From Collinsella aerofaciens (GTDB taxonomy: Bacteria; Actinomycetota; Coriobacteriia; Coriobacteriales; Coriobacteriaceae), in the NCBI RefSeq assembly GCF_005844325.1, contig NZ_SPFY01000001.1:108701-172700 (forward strand): a stretch of DNA of 64,000 nt, given 5' to 3'. The notes below the pieces were generated by a model. That model made no database searches. It saw only the letters and a list, made by a program, of their open reading frames with translations, and was not told the DNA's origin. Positions 1-9,594 of the stretch are shown in pieces (positions within the stretch are counted from its first letter, which is position 1; each line of letters starts with the position of its first letter). The translations under genes and the position numbers were made by a program.

Positions 1-3000
1 ACATCGTTGTAGCGCACCATGCTCTTGCGGGAAACCTGCCATTCTGCGGTGTACGGGACATAGCTGATCTCGATCTGTCCGCGCAGATAGCGGGGCGTTT
101 CAAAGGTTTCGTACATGAATTGCTCGATGTACTTCTTATCAAACCATGTCGCACCCAGCCGCACCTCAATCTCATTGGCTTCAAGGTCTTTCGGCTGGGC
201 AGCAATCAGGGCGTCCACATTCCCAGCGAAGAATGGGTCGCGCGCTGCCACGCGCTGCGCGGTACGGAGCTTCTGCCGGACGTTGCCGGAGAGATATTCG
301 TCCGCCGTCTGCCAGCCCTTTGCCCAATGCTCGCCGCCGTCCTGCAAGTCAAACGGACCACTGTTGGGTTCCTTGTAAATGACGCCCTTCAAATCCTCAA
401 CAATCTGCGGGATTTTCTCGCTGCCGCCCATGAGGGAGGCCATGAAGTCGAGATCGACGCAGGCTCTTTCTCCGATGCAGACAGCAAGGGCTTCGCTGGC
501 GGTATCCACAGAATCTACGCTGCGCTGCTGCTTGATGGTGCGCTTGTGGAACATATCCGCCTTGCGCTCCAGCTTTCCGTCGTCGTCCAGCACTTCCAGT
601 GAACACAGGAGGTAGTAAGAGGAATCGTCAGAGAACGCAAGACGGTTCGCACGGTCATTGATTAGGCCATGTTTTGCGGAGAACGCATCATAGAGGCGGT
701 TTAGCTCGGTCTGCGCTTCCTGAATCCGGCTTTCTGCGCTGTACTCGTCCATTTGCAGGGCAATCAGCTCATTCACGCAATCCCGCAGCGCGACCATGCC
801 CTTGACACGCTCGGCGGCGGTGGCGTTCAGCTCCGGTTTGACCATGCGGCTGTTTTCCCGGTAGTACACCTCGCCGTCCACCACGGTGTAGGAGTAGTTT
901 TTCACATTGGGGTCTGCGGGGATGGACGTGTCGATCTGTTCGCCCTCGCCCAGCTCTGGCAGTTCCGCCTCCTGATAGGTGCCGCGAATGTTTTTCACGG
1001 CATCATGGAGCTGATCTGCAAGCTCCAGCCCCTCAATGGGGACAACGGTGAAATCCTGCTTGCCGTATTGGGTGCTTTCGGAGGTCTGCCTGCCTAAAAT
1101 CATCTCCGGGTGGTCAACAAAATAGCGGTTGATAGCAAAGCCATCCTCGTTCTGGCCGAGGTGTACCCAATCCGGTTCGATCTCAATGGGACGGTCACGC
1201 TTTTGGAGAAAGAGAATGTCCGAAACCACATCCGTACCGGCATTGGCGCGGAACGCATTGTTGGGCAGACGAATGGCACCCAGCAGCTCCGCCCGCTGCG
1301 CGATGTACCTGCGGACTTCGGGCGATTGCTTGTCCATCGTGTAGCGGGAGGTCACGAACGCGATCACGCCGCCCGGACGCACTTGGTCGAGGGTTTTGGC
1401 AAAGAAGTAGTCGTGAATGGAAAAACCGAGCTTGTTATAAGCCCGGTCATCTACCTGATATTGTCCGAACGGGACGTTGCCCACGGCGAGGTCGTAAAAG
1501 TCTTTTCTGTCCGTTGTTTCAAAGCCCGCGATGGTAATGTCCGCCTTGGGATAAAGCTGCTTGGCAATACGTCCGGTGATGCTGTCCAGCTCCACGCCGT
1601 AGAGCTTGCTGCCCTGCATCTGCTCCGGCAGCAGGCCAAAAAAGTTGCCAACGCCCATAGACGGCTCCAGAATGTTACCGGTCTGGAAGCCCATATTGCC
1701 GACCGCTTCATAGATCGCCTTGATGACGGTAGGGCTGGTGTAGTGGGCGTTCAGCGTGGACGCACGGGCGGCAGCGTATTCCTCCGGGGAAAGTGTGGCG
1801 TACAGCTCTGCAAACTCGTCCGACCAGTTTGGTTTATTTTCATCGAACGCATCAGCCAAACCGCCCCAGCCCACATAGCGGGAGAGGATTTCCTGCTGCT
1901 CCGGGCTGGCCTGTAAGCCCTCAAACTCCAGCCCTTGCAGGAGATGGATAGCCGCCATATTTGCCCGAAACTTTGCTTTTGCGCCGCCGACGCCGAGGGC
2001 ATCATCGGTGATGTGGAAATTCTGCGCGTTGCGGCGGCTTGCCGCCTTGAAGTCAGCATAAGCGGCCTGCTCCGCAGCGGCGACGCTGGGAAAGTCCTGC
2101 CACTCGCCGTCAATGGGGATAGATACCGCAGGACGGTGTGCGGGAGGCTCGTCGATCTCAGCCTGAGAGATGGCATCATCAAAATCAGGCACAAACTCGC
2201 CCATTTCCGAGAGTGCCGCTCGGCCTTCCTGCTCCAGAATCAGCGCTTCTTCCTCGCTCATGGCGGGAGGTTCAGGCTCGGCGGGTTCCACAGAGGGCGG
2301 GTCATGCTCCGGTTCCGGGATGTGCAGCGTCTGGATTTCTATGTCGTAGGGCAAGTGTGTTTTCTCGGCGGGATAGAACGCGACGGGTTTGGTGATGGGC
2401 TGCGGCTGCTCCTGTTCCTGTTCTTCAACAAACGAGCGTACAAACGCAATGTGTTCAGCGCGGAAGATGGGAAAGCCCTGCCTGTTTTGAAAAGTCACAT
2501 CGCGCAGAGATACTTCATCTGCGCCGAAATTCACGCTGTCAATGACAAACTTCCGTCCGTCAATCTCCAGCTCCATGCCAATGGGGATATACTCCTTGGC
2601 ATCGGCCTCGTTGATAACATCATAGCCGTCGGTTTCATTTGGCTGCGCAAACACGAAGCTGTGTCCATGCTCCAGCAGCCGCTTTGCGGCGCTTGCCCAT
2701 TGTCCAAAATCATAGCCGGTCACAGCGGTTTCGCCCATACCGGGAATATCGCGTTGCAGCAGGCGGCGATTCAAAGCGCTGGCGGCTCGTTCTGCATCCG
2801 CGCCATAAAAAAGCAGCCGTTCTCCGACGCGGACACCGATGAGCTTTTCGGGATGCTCTGCACGAAGTGCCTGATATGCCGAAATATTCGGCGCAAGCTC
2901 ACGACCCTGATCTGCAATTCGTGTGAGGACAGCAGAAACCGGTTCGGTTCTGTGTTCCGGATCGTGATTGCTCTCGCTGGAGGATGAAACGACGCTGAGA

Positions 3001-6000
3001 TGCGCGACAGTTTCATCTGCGGAATCAACATTATAGAGCTTACCATCAATTTCCACGCGCTGCCCCATAAGGTTTTGAACCGCTTGCGGCGTCTCCGGGG
3101 TTGGCTGTTCTGTGTGCTGCGCCGCAATGACGCGCTGCGGCTCCGGTTCAGAAACCTCGAAATATCTGGTGTCGAGGTAGCGTTCAAAGGAATTGCGGTC
3201 GATGCTGACAGGTTCCTGTCCGGGTACGTTCGGTAACGTGTGCCAGACGTGATCTTCATCTACACGCGCGATAACGCCGACTGCTGCTATGTGGTCTAAC
3301 TCTATGGATGAAATGCGATCTCCAATATGATAAGTATAGCCAAGCGGTGTTGTAAACGCCGGAGGGGATAGCTCAATTCCCATATCTCGTTTGATGCCAT
3401 CCAAGTAAGCAATGGCGTTATTCTGTTCTGCAAAGCGGAGCGTTTGTTCCCCATCTCCGCAGAACCGTTCCAACACCTCATCCCAAATGCCGGTAATTCC
3501 GCCCTCGCCGGGATGCAGACGAATGGAGTATCGGTCAGGTGAAAATAACCGCAGTCGCTCATTCTCATCGTAAAATTTATTCTCGCGGATGAGCTGTGCC
3601 AACCGCCGCTGTACCTGCGCCCATGTGAGCGTCACCGGCTCGGCGTTTCCTACATGGATATACATGGGAGTTTTGCTATCTTCCCAGCCATATTTTGCAG
3701 CCAGCCATGCGGCGGTGCTGCGTTCTCGCCCATGCGCCTGCATATATAGTGCGACTTCCTGCTTGCCCTTTAGGTTGTTGTGCCAATCCAGAAGCGCGTT
3801 GTCAATGTCCTCCTGTGTGATCTGATAGGGAGAGGGTGCGACCGTCGCTGCCAGCGTGGGATACAGTTCCTCCAAAAGCTCCTGATGCAGCCGGTTATGG
3901 AACGCGGGCATATCAAAGTACAGGCGGACAAGCTGGAGATCATCAGATGCCGTGACAATACGACGGATAGCGTCCGCTCCCTCCAGATAAGCGTTCTGGC
4001 GGTCTGAATTGCGGCAGGCATTGACAAAAGCCGTATCTTTGGAAAGCGCGTTGCCAACGGTCAGCTTGTACCCGTCAAACAGCTCCCGTACCGTGGGCTG
4101 CGGCGCGTCGGCGGCAGGATCGCGGATCACCCTTGTGCCGTCCGCGCCGAACTCTGCTTCATAAGCATTGATGGCCTGTTCTGCCTCGTGGTCGATGGAC
4201 GGAAGCGTATATGCCGTGTGTTCATGGCCGGAATCGCCAATGCGCGAAATTGTTACATCATGCTTTTCCCGCAGCTTTTCAACGTATTTCTCCAAATCCT
4301 TTGCAGGGAAGCCGCACATGGTAACACGGCCTACTCCCTCCAAATTGCGGCGCGTCAGCTCAAGGCTGAGATCATCTGCAACTGCCCGCGCATCCTCGCC
4401 ATACAGCTCGAAGAAGTCCCCAACCTGATACAGCACAATTTCATCGGGGTGCGCCGCCTTTACGTCGTTATAGTCGTTATAAACCGCGTTCCGCATGGCG
4501 TCCTGCGCCATTTCCTTGTCATAGGCTGCCTGCTCATCCGGCGTAAGGTAGCGATTCAACCGAACCAGCTCCGAGATGCGCGAAGCGACCTTGTTCCAAT
4601 TCATCTGAATGTCTGCACAGCCGTTCTTTTTCAGCACAATGCCTTTGCTGCCGTGATCTTCATAGCTGCCGCTTTCTCTGGATACGGCATGGGTATGCCC
4701 GCCGATGCCGTACTCCTTTTTCAGAAAATCGGCATTCTCCTTGGGAGTGTGCGAAGTCTGGAAAAACGCATAGATGCGGGTCTTTCCACCCTCAAAGCTG
4801 CTCCCGTTTGCAAGAGAAGCCGCAATTTCATCTTCGGTGATAAACCTGCCGGTTTCTGGAATAGCCTCCATATCGGAGCGGAATTCCTTTCGCGGAAGGG
4901 ACAAATCTTCCAAACGTGTGAGAAGTGCCTGCGACTTGTGGTAATGGAAGCGCAGCAGCGCACGGTTTTCGCGGTAAGCGTCCATGAATACCTTGTATTC
5001 CGACAGGAGCCTATCCCGGAACGCCGGATTCAGCAGATCGTCCGTCAGACGCTCCGTTTCCTCTGGAAAGCTGGTGCTATGGATATTACCCAAGCAGGAC
5101 AGATACCCCAGCGACTTTGCTTCATCCGAGAAATCGTGATAAAGGTTCCAGACATCCACAGCAATACCCAGCCGCTCATAGCGCGGGGCTTCCGTGACCT
5201 CAAGATTGGTGGCAAATGCGCCGCCGTCCAGAAGCTCCTCAATACGCTCCGCCGCATCTGCCCAGCCTATCACTTGGGCAGAACGAAGATAGCGAGAGGT
5301 ATCTCCGGTTGCAATATGGATACCATCGTCCCCGTACCATGCGGAAAGCCTGCCGTTATCCGTAATCAGGCCGTTGCCGCCGTAGTAAAGAGCTTTCAGA
5401 AATGCCGCGCAATCCTCTAAAGGTTTTTGCTTGGAGAATTCCGCAGCAATTTTCATCCGCGCTGCATCCGCATTACCGCCCGCGCGCAGGATGTGGTCAA
5501 TATCATCCTGAGAAATGAACATAGAAAAAGCGGAGGGTGTTACACTCTCCGCTTCTGCGATGGATTGAATTTGTTCTGCCTCTGAGGGGAAGAAGGACAT
5601 CTGCGCCCCAGCAGGGGCATCGAACATATTTAGCTGAACACCAGTTCCGTGAGGATCGTTTCCTCGGCCTGCGCTTTCAGCGTGTTCATCAGCCCTACCC
5701 ACTTCATCGGGTCGCTGGCTTTCAGCGATTCCGTCACGCCCGCCGACTTCATCAGCTCCGGCATCATCTGTTCCAGCCGGTTGTTCGCCGCCTCGTCGAT
5801 CTCCCGCAGATGGGGGTACAGCTTCTCGGACAGCAGCAGGCTGTTCCACAGCACCGGACGATGCTCCTTCAGGTAATCCTTCCGCATCCTGCCGTACTTG
5901 CCCAGCGGGGCTTGCGGCTGCTCTGTCAGGCTCAGGTCGGGAATCAGATAATCCCCGCTGCGGGTGTAGGTCAGTTCGCTCATGGCTTTCGCTCCTTTCC

Positions 6001-6758
6001 GCGATTTTCTCGCGCTCATAATTCTTGATGGTGACTTCGATCTGCCGCAGCACCAGCTCGCTGGACTGGCTGATGGCCGTTCCAAGAGCGGCGACGGTCT
6101 GCGGGGTATTGAAATCAAAGACATTCAGAAAATCCTCATGCTCGAAGTAATCTCCCGGCTGCATCCCGCAGCGGGACAGCAGCGCATAGGTGGTGCTGAC
6201 AACGGCGGCGTTCCGAAAAGCGGCTCCGATGTTGAACTCATCATAGTCCTCCAAAAAGGAACCGTCAACGATGCCGACAATATCGCGCCAGTTGTCGTGC
6301 CAGTATTCATCTACAAGCTGCGCCGCCACACGCTCCATCTGATCGGCAAGTCCGTTTTCACCGGAAACGTCGAAGCGCTGTTCCAGCGCCGCAGATACCA
6401 CCTCACGATGCTCCTGCCGGTATTCCCAAAGATAAGGGCGGCGAGAGTTCTCGCCGCCGCTGGTATCGGAAACATCGAATACATATCGGAGTTTGGGTTG
6501 GTCGCTGCTGGTATCCACAAGGGCGATGCCCTTGCTGCCTCGCCGCACATAGCGGCGCATCTGCTTATTCCAAAGATCGTATTCCGCGCAGGCCGTGGCT
6601 TCCGGGCGCTGGGCGAAAATCATGAGCTGTTCATTGTAGGGGTACTTATACAGCCTTGCGGCGGTGGTCAGAAATGCCGTCCACTTCTGGTAGCTTCCCG
6701 TGATCTGCTCCGCCGTGCGGTCTGCCATCTGCGCATAGAGCTGTACTTTACTCGGCAT
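1..6758 (-). CDS. Giant ICE protein: ArdC-like N-terminus, MutS-I-like and N6-methylase domains (partial)
   Basis: An open frame runs from ATG at 6758 (good AGGAGG site 6 bases upstream) to the left edge, more than 2250 codons, with no stop seen. The N-terminus resembles the ArdC ssDNA-binding domain (YPYNEQLMIFAQRP). A stretch near base 4400 reads VLYQVGDFFELYG, like MutS domain I. Near base 1650, LEPSMGVGNFFG is an SAM-binding motif I, followed by GNVPFG in place of NPPY, so an N6-adenine methylase fold is likely. Family members usually continue into an SNF2-type helicase, which here would lie off-window. These proteins are thought to protect or process transferred DNA. It overlaps the end of the TTRAP gene. 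Residues roughly 260-380 are low-complexity, Arg/Gly/Glu/Pro-rich, and are encoded by the same bases as tnpV. Confidence 0.85.
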   Translation of the reverse strand, partial: MPSKVQLYAQMADRTAEQITGSYQKWTAFLTTAARLYKYPYNEQLMIFAQRPEATACAEYDLWNKQMRRYVRRGSKGIALVDTSSDQPKLRYVFDVSDTSGGENSRRPYLWEYRQEHREVVSAALEQRFDVSGENGLADQMERVAAQLVDEYWHDNWRDIVGIVDGSFLEDYDEFNIGAAFRNAAVVSTTYALLSRCGMQPGDYFEHEDFLNVFDFNTPQTVAALGTAISQSSELVLRQIEVTIKNYEREKIAERSESHERTDLHPQRGLSDSRPEPDRAAASPAGQVRQDAEGLPEGASSGAVEQPAAVREAVPPSAGDRRGGEQPAGTDDAGADEVGGRDGIAESQRPDEVGRADEHAESAGRGNDPHGTGVQLNMFDAPAGAQMSFFPSEAEQIQSIAEAESVTPSAFSMFISQDDIDHILRAGGNADAARMKIAAEFSKQKPLEDCAAFLKALYYGGNGLITDNGRLSAWYGDDGIHIATGDTSRYLRSAQVIGWADAAERIEELLDGGAFATNLEVTEAPRYERLGIAVDVWNLYHDFSDEAKSLGYLSCLGNIHSTSFPEETERLTDDLLNPAFRDRLLSEYKVFMDAYRENRALLRFHYHKSQALLTRLEDLSLPRKEFRSDMEAIPETGRFITEDEIAASLANGSSFEGGKTRIYAFFQTSHTPKENADFLKKEYGIGGHTHAVSRESGSYEDHGSKGIVLKKNGCADIQMNWNKVASRISELVRLNRYLTPDEQAAYDKEMAQDAMRNAVYNDYNDVKAAHPDEIVLYQVGDFFELYGEDARAVADDLSLELTRRNLEGVGRVTMCGFPAKDLEKYVEKLREKHDVTISRIGDSGHEHTAYTLPSIDHEAEQAINAYEAEFGADGTRVIRDPAADAPQPTVRELFDGYKLTVGNALSKDTAFVNACRNSDRQNAYLEGADAIRRIVTASDDLQLVRLYFDMPAFHNRLHQELLEELYPTLAATVAPSPYQITQEDIDNALLDWHNNLKGKQEVALYMQAHGRERSTAAWLAAKYGWEDSKTPMYIHVGNAEPVTLTWAQVQRRLAQLIRENKFYDENERLRLFSPDRYSIRLHPGEGGITGIWDEVLERFCGDGEQTLRFAEQNNAIAYLDGIKRDMGIELSPPAFTTPLGYTYHIGDRISSIELDHIAAVGVIARVDEDHVWHTLPNVPGQEPVSIDRNSFERYLDTRYFEVSEPEPQRVIAAQHTEQPTPETPQAVQNLMGQRVEIDGKLYNVDSADETVAHLSVVSSSSESNHDPEHRTEPVSAVLTRIADQGRELAPNISAYQALRAEHPEKLIGVRVGERLLFYGADAERAASALNRRLLQRDIPGMGETAVTGYDFGQWASAAKRLLEHGHSFVFAQPNETDGYDVINEADAKEYIPIGMELEIDGRKFVIDSVNFGADEVSLRDVTFQNRQGFPIFRAEHIAFVRSFVEEQEQEQPQPITKPVAFYPAEKTHLPYDIEIQTLHIPEPEHDPPSVEPAEPEPPAMSEEEALILEQEGRAALSEMGEFVPDFDDAISQAEIDEPPAHRPAVSIPIDGEWQDFPSVAAAEQAAYADFKAASRRNAQNFHITDDALGVGGAKAKFRANMAAIHLLQGLEFEGLQASPEQQEILSRYVGWGGLADAFDENKPNWSDEFAELYATLSPEEYAAARASTLNAHYTSPTVIKAIYEAVGNMGFQTGNILEPSMGVGNFFGLLPEQMQGSKLYGVELDSITGRIAKQLYPKADITIAGFETTDRKDFYDLAVGNVPFGQYQVDDRAYNKLGFSIHDYFFAKTLDQVRPGGVIAFVTSRYTMDKQSPEVRRYIAQRAELLGAIRLPNNAFRANAGTDVVSDILFLQKRDRPIEIEPDWVHLGQNEDGFAINRYFVDHPEMILGRQTSESTQYGKQDFTVVPIEGLELADQLHDAVKNIRGTYQEAELPELGEGEQIDTSIPADPNVKNYSYTVVDGEVYYRENSRMVKPELNATAAERVKGMVALRDCVNELIALQMDEYSAESRIQEAQTELNRLYDAFSAKHGLINDRANRLAFSDDSSYYLLCSLEVLDDDGKLERKADMFHKRTIKQQRSVDSVDTASEALAVCIGERACVDLDFMASLMGGSEKIPQIVEDLKGVIYKEPNSGPFDLQDGGEHWAKGWQTADEYLSGNVRQKLRTAQRVAARDPFFAGNVDALIAAQPKDLEANEIEVRLGATWFDKKYIEQFMYETFETPRYLRGQIEISYVPYTAEWQVSRKSMVRYND
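5630..5983 (-). CDS. tnpV: TnpV-like transposon protein nested in the giant gene
   Basis: The 117-residue product begins MSELTYTRSGDYLIPDL and continues with GKYGRMRKDYLKEH and an LYPHLREID segment, which I recognise as the TnpV family of Tn4451-like transposons and CTn elements. The start at 5983 has a strong AAAGGAG site upstream. The gene is read in a different frame of the same strand as the giant ORF, which stays open across all 354 bases, so this is a true same-strand overlap. TnpV is small, helical and of unproven function. Its ordinary codon pattern here, against the low-complexity product of the other frame, suggests tnpV is the constrained reading. Confidence 0.8.
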   Translation of the reverse strand: MSELTYTRSGDYLIPDLSLTEQPQAPLGKYGRMRKDYLKEHRPVLWNSLLLSEKLYPHLREIDEAANNRLEQMMPELMKSAGVTESLKASDPMKWVGLMNTLKAQAEETILTELVFS

Positions 6759-6978
6759 CCATATCCTCCTTTTCAAAATCGGGGAACAGGTCGAGCGCGT
6801 CATATTCTGCGTCGCTCATCCTGCGCAGCTTTGCGATGGCGCTGTCCGTCAGCTCCCGCAGCTCCGTTTCATCCGCAGCGAGGTAGCCGCGCATTTCCTC
6901 CAGCGCCGCGATCAAGCCCGTGCGGGTACCGGTGTTGTAGAGGCTCATAAGCTGGCGTTCTTCAAAGGTGATGTTCAT
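6748..6978 (-). CDS. Transposon-transfer assisting family protein (TTRAP)
   Basis: A 76-residue protein starting MNITFEERQLMSLYNTGTR and ending with an acidic tail (DLFPDF then Glu/Asp-rich) matches the TTRAP family found only in CTn-type elements. It is predicted helical, soluble and has no known enzymatic motif. Its stop codon overlaps the ribosome site and start of the giant downstream gene (11-base overlap), and it follows the ArdC-like gene by one base, so translational coupling is likely. A role in conjugation is a family-level assumption. Confidence 0.85.
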   Translation of the reverse strand: MNITFEERQLMSLYNTGTRTGLIAALEEMRGYLAADETELRELTDSAIAKLRRMSDAEYDALDLFPDFEKEDMDAE

Positions 6979-6979
6979 A

Positions 6980-9427
6980 TCAAAGCTCCTTTTCCGCGCT
7001 CTTTTTGGGCGCTGTTTTGTGTGGACGTTCTTGGGTCGGTTGGCTTTTGAGCTGCTCCAGCACAGACTTTTTCTTTTCCCGGTGTGCCGCCTCTGCCAAA
7101 TCCATCAGGGAGATGGACATACCGGCCTTGACCTGTGCTTCAAGGTCGGCGACGGTGGGCTGTTTGGGGCCGTTGTTGATAATGCCGTCGATCATGCCGT
7201 AATCATCCTCCATCGACATTTCGGCGGCTTTCAGGTAATTCTCCGGTTTCTGAAAGGCGGGCAGCTCCTGAAATCCCATGCTGTCACAGTAGTGATAGGA
7301 TACCTTGCCGTCCTGTTTCAGCGCAACGATGTCGCTGACGGAGAGGCTGTGTCCCACAAAATCGCCGGGGCGCTCGTCGTTGAAAATGTAGTAGAAGTTT
7401 TCAAGGATTCTGCCGGTATCATCGTCCGGGTACACCTCGCGGGTATAGATGGCTTCATAGTTGGCAGGGTCAGGCGGCGCGGCCAAACTGCCGAGATTGG
7501 CAAAACGCAGCTCGACCGGCGCATCCCGGCGTAGCTGGTAGATCGCCATAGAATCGGTGGGACTGTTCAAAAAGCGCTGCTCCACATCGCGGGGAGGAAT
7601 ATGGCCTTTGACCGCATCCCAATCCGGTCTTGTGATACCGAACATTCCGTCGTGCTTGATGATGTCTTCGGCCTCAAAGACCATTTCCTCGGCGTTGTCG
7701 GGATGGAGCATATAAACCGTGATGTCATGCTCCAGCAGCTCCAGCGCCCGGTCTTTGGAAAGCGGGAGCATATCGCCGTCCAGATACCCATAGCTGCGCA
7801 TATCGTCCACCGTCAGCGTGGGGTCGGGCATCGGGGTGGCCTGTTCCAGCTCTGGCGAAGTTGGAAGTGTGCCTGCGGCACGAGAACCGGCCTCCTCGTG
7901 AACAACCTGATTGTCGTCCGATGACAATTCGAGTGAGTACAAAATCCCTGCAAACTTGTTTGACAAAACTTCAAACGGCACGGTCTTATCATAGCCATGT
8001 GTTTCGCAGATACGAATCGCAGCCGCCAAAAGAAAGTTTACATCATCGTCATGTACTGTTCCGCTTTCCAGAAGGTGTAGAGTGTCCTTGTCGTAAAGTT
8101 CATAGGCATATTTTGCACCATCTTCTGTTATGCGAAGATGCTTGCTCCCACCATCAACCGCATACCAACGCTCATTAGCGTCGAGTTCCTTTAAGGAAGT
8201 GTGACTTTTCTGAAATGCCTCAACTTCCAACAGCAGCTCATTCGCTCTGTGCGCGTATTCATCGCTCTGCTCAAGTGTTTCGGACAGGAAGCCTTTTATC
8301 TCATCTGCTCCTGTCAACAGATCTTCGTAGAAATGCTGGAGGCAATCTTCCTGACTTGCAAATTCGCTGAGAAAGGCAAGGCCATTCGCATCGAGATACA
8401 GCTCTGAAATGCTTTTTGCCAAGTCAGCCGCAGACATATTGCTGTTCTCTTTTAATTGGCTTTCCGCTTGCTCGGATTTCTCCACAGAAATGCCGCGCTC
8501 CTTGCAAATCTCCGCAAAGTGCCGGTCAATGTCCGTAATCAGCTCGGAGGCAGTCTTGTTGATGGTTTCCAGACTGGCGCGAAGTTCTTTCAGCTCCTTG
8601 CCCTTTGACCATGTGGCGATATAGCCGAAGCTGTTTTCTCCCGTTTCAATGCCGTAATACTGGCAGACCGCATAGGAGATGCTTTCGGCCTCGACCTCCT
8701 CGGTGTTGCGGCTCTTTTCGCCGGGGACAAGGATCGTCTCACCATCGTCCGCAAGCTCCGTCATGTGTTCGTAGTCGTGGAGCTTGGCGTGTGCAATCTC
8801 ATGGACGGCGGCACATACCGTCTGCACCTCGCTCATACCGGCGCGGATGGTGATGCTCTGCGCCTTAATGCTGAAAAAGCCGTCCGTATCCCGCGCAACG
8901 GGCTTTATCTCCATCGGAACGGGAGAAGCACGGCGCAGCGCCTCCATGAAAACCTCATACTGCTGCACATTGCCGCTCAGATCGGCGGCAAGCTGGGGCA
9001 AGGGCTTTCCATAAGTCTGCGACACATCAAAGACGGATACCACCTTGAACATAGGGATTCGGATTTCCTTTTCCTCAATGATGGCCTTGCCGTCCGCATC
9101 CAGCACCGGCGCATTGGTTTCGGGGTCGGTCTTGATTTCCTCGACCTTTTTCTTATAGGGAGTGGGAGCGATGATGCGAATGCCTTTTTCGCCTTTCAGG
9201 ACGTTCCTGCCGAACTGATCGCGCCACTTGTTGAAGCCCGCCACATGGGTGGCGTCGGGGCGCTGCATATAGATGAGCATGGTATTATTGACCGAGTAGC
9301 GGTGAAAGCGGCTCATGGTGGCAAGGTACTTCCGGTACTTATCGCTCTCGAACAGCTCCTTGATGCCGTTTTCGATGCTGTCAACGATCTCCCGCATCCG
9401 GTCTTTGCTGGTTTGTTTTTCAGCCAT
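6980..9427 (-). CDS. ArdC-like zincin with YodL and DUF4316 domains
   Basis: 815 residues. The N-terminal ~130 residues form an ArdC-type ssDNA-binding domain (YSVNNTMLIYMQRP near 44-57). Residues 209-213 read HEIAH with a following acidic helix, the zinc-binding motif of a gluzincin-like metallopeptidase. The C-terminal half carries the YodL and DUF4316 type regions seen in CTn elements (MRSYGYLDGDMLPLS near 560; an MDDYGMIDGIINNGP-like stretch before the end). ArdC proteins protect incoming single-stranded DNA from host restriction, so an anti-restriction or establishment role is inferred. The start at 9427 is preceded by an AAAGGAG-like site. The ~200 residues between zincin and YodL regions (bases about 7900-8500) are less GC-rich and may be an insertion. 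Confidence 0.82.
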   Translation of the reverse strand: MAEKQTSKDRMREIVDSIENGIKELFESDKYRKYLATMSRFHRYSVNNTMLIYMQRPDATHVAGFNKWRDQFGRNVLKGEKGIRIIAPTPYKKKVEEIKTDPETNAPVLDADGKAIIEEKEIRIPMFKVVSVFDVSQTYGKPLPQLAADLSGNVQQYEVFMEALRRASPVPMEIKPVARDTDGFFSIKAQSITIRAGMSEVQTVCAAVHEIAHAKLHDYEHMTELADDGETILVPGEKSRNTEEVEAESISYAVCQYYGIETGENSFGYIATWSKGKELKELRASLETINKTASELITDIDRHFAEICKERGISVEKSEQAESQLKENSNMSAADLAKSISELYLDANGLAFLSEFASQEDCLQHFYEDLLTGADEIKGFLSETLEQSDEYAHRANELLLEVEAFQKSHTSLKELDANERWYAVDGGSKHLRITEDGAKYAYELYDKDTLHLLESGTVHDDDVNFLLAAAIRICETHGYDKTVPFEVLSNKFAGILYSLELSSDDNQVVHEEAGSRAAGTLPTSPELEQATPMPDPTLTVDDMRSYGYLDGDMLPLSKDRALELLEHDITVYMLHPDNAEEMVFEAEDIIKHDGMFGITRPDWDAVKGHIPPRDVEQRFLNSPTDSMAIYQLRRDAPVELRFANLGSLAAPPDPANYEAIYTREVYPDDDTGRILENFYYIFNDERPGDFVGHSLSVSDIVALKQDGKVSYHYCDSMGFQELPAFQKPENYLKAAEMSMEDDYGMIDGIINNGPKQPTVADLEAQVKAGMSISLMDLAEAAHREKKKSVLEQLKSQPTQERPHKTAPKKSAEKEL

Positions 9428-9452
9428 GATGATCTCCTTTCAGAAAAAATAG

Positions 9453-9491
9453 CGCCCCTGCGCAGAAGAAAACACATCCTGCACAGGGGCG
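9453..9491. repeat. Inverted repeat in ICE intergenic gap
   Basis: Arms CGCCCCTGCGCAG (9453-9465) and CTGCACAGGGGCG (9479-9491) pair at 12 of 13 positions around a 13-base loop. It lies between the Cys-rich VLP gene and the ArdC-like gene, the one sizeable gap in this part of the ICE. No T run follows on the minus strand, so it is not an ordinary terminator. Confidence 0.6.
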
Positions 9492-9540
9492 ATTCTCCGC
9501 AGATAGACGTTGTTTTTGAGCTTGCGGATAGAATGACGCA

Positions 9541-9583
9541 GCCCCTTGTGATTCCGCATGGAAAAAGCCTTGCGGCACGGGGC
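9541..9583. repeat. Second nested inverted repeat in the same gap
   Basis: Outer arms GCCCC (9541-9545) and GGGGC (9579-9583) enclose inner arms CCGCA and TGCGG, forming an interrupted hairpin. On the plus strand it is followed by TTTT. It sits directly downstream of the VLP gene and could act as an RNA end or processing site or as a protein-binding site. Confidence 0.45.
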
Positions 9584-9594
9584 TTTTACGCCCT

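Noticed and set aside
1110..2987. Long plus-strand frames at the left edge
   Set aside because: They are antisense to the giant ICE gene, which is open throughout and has recognisable domains.
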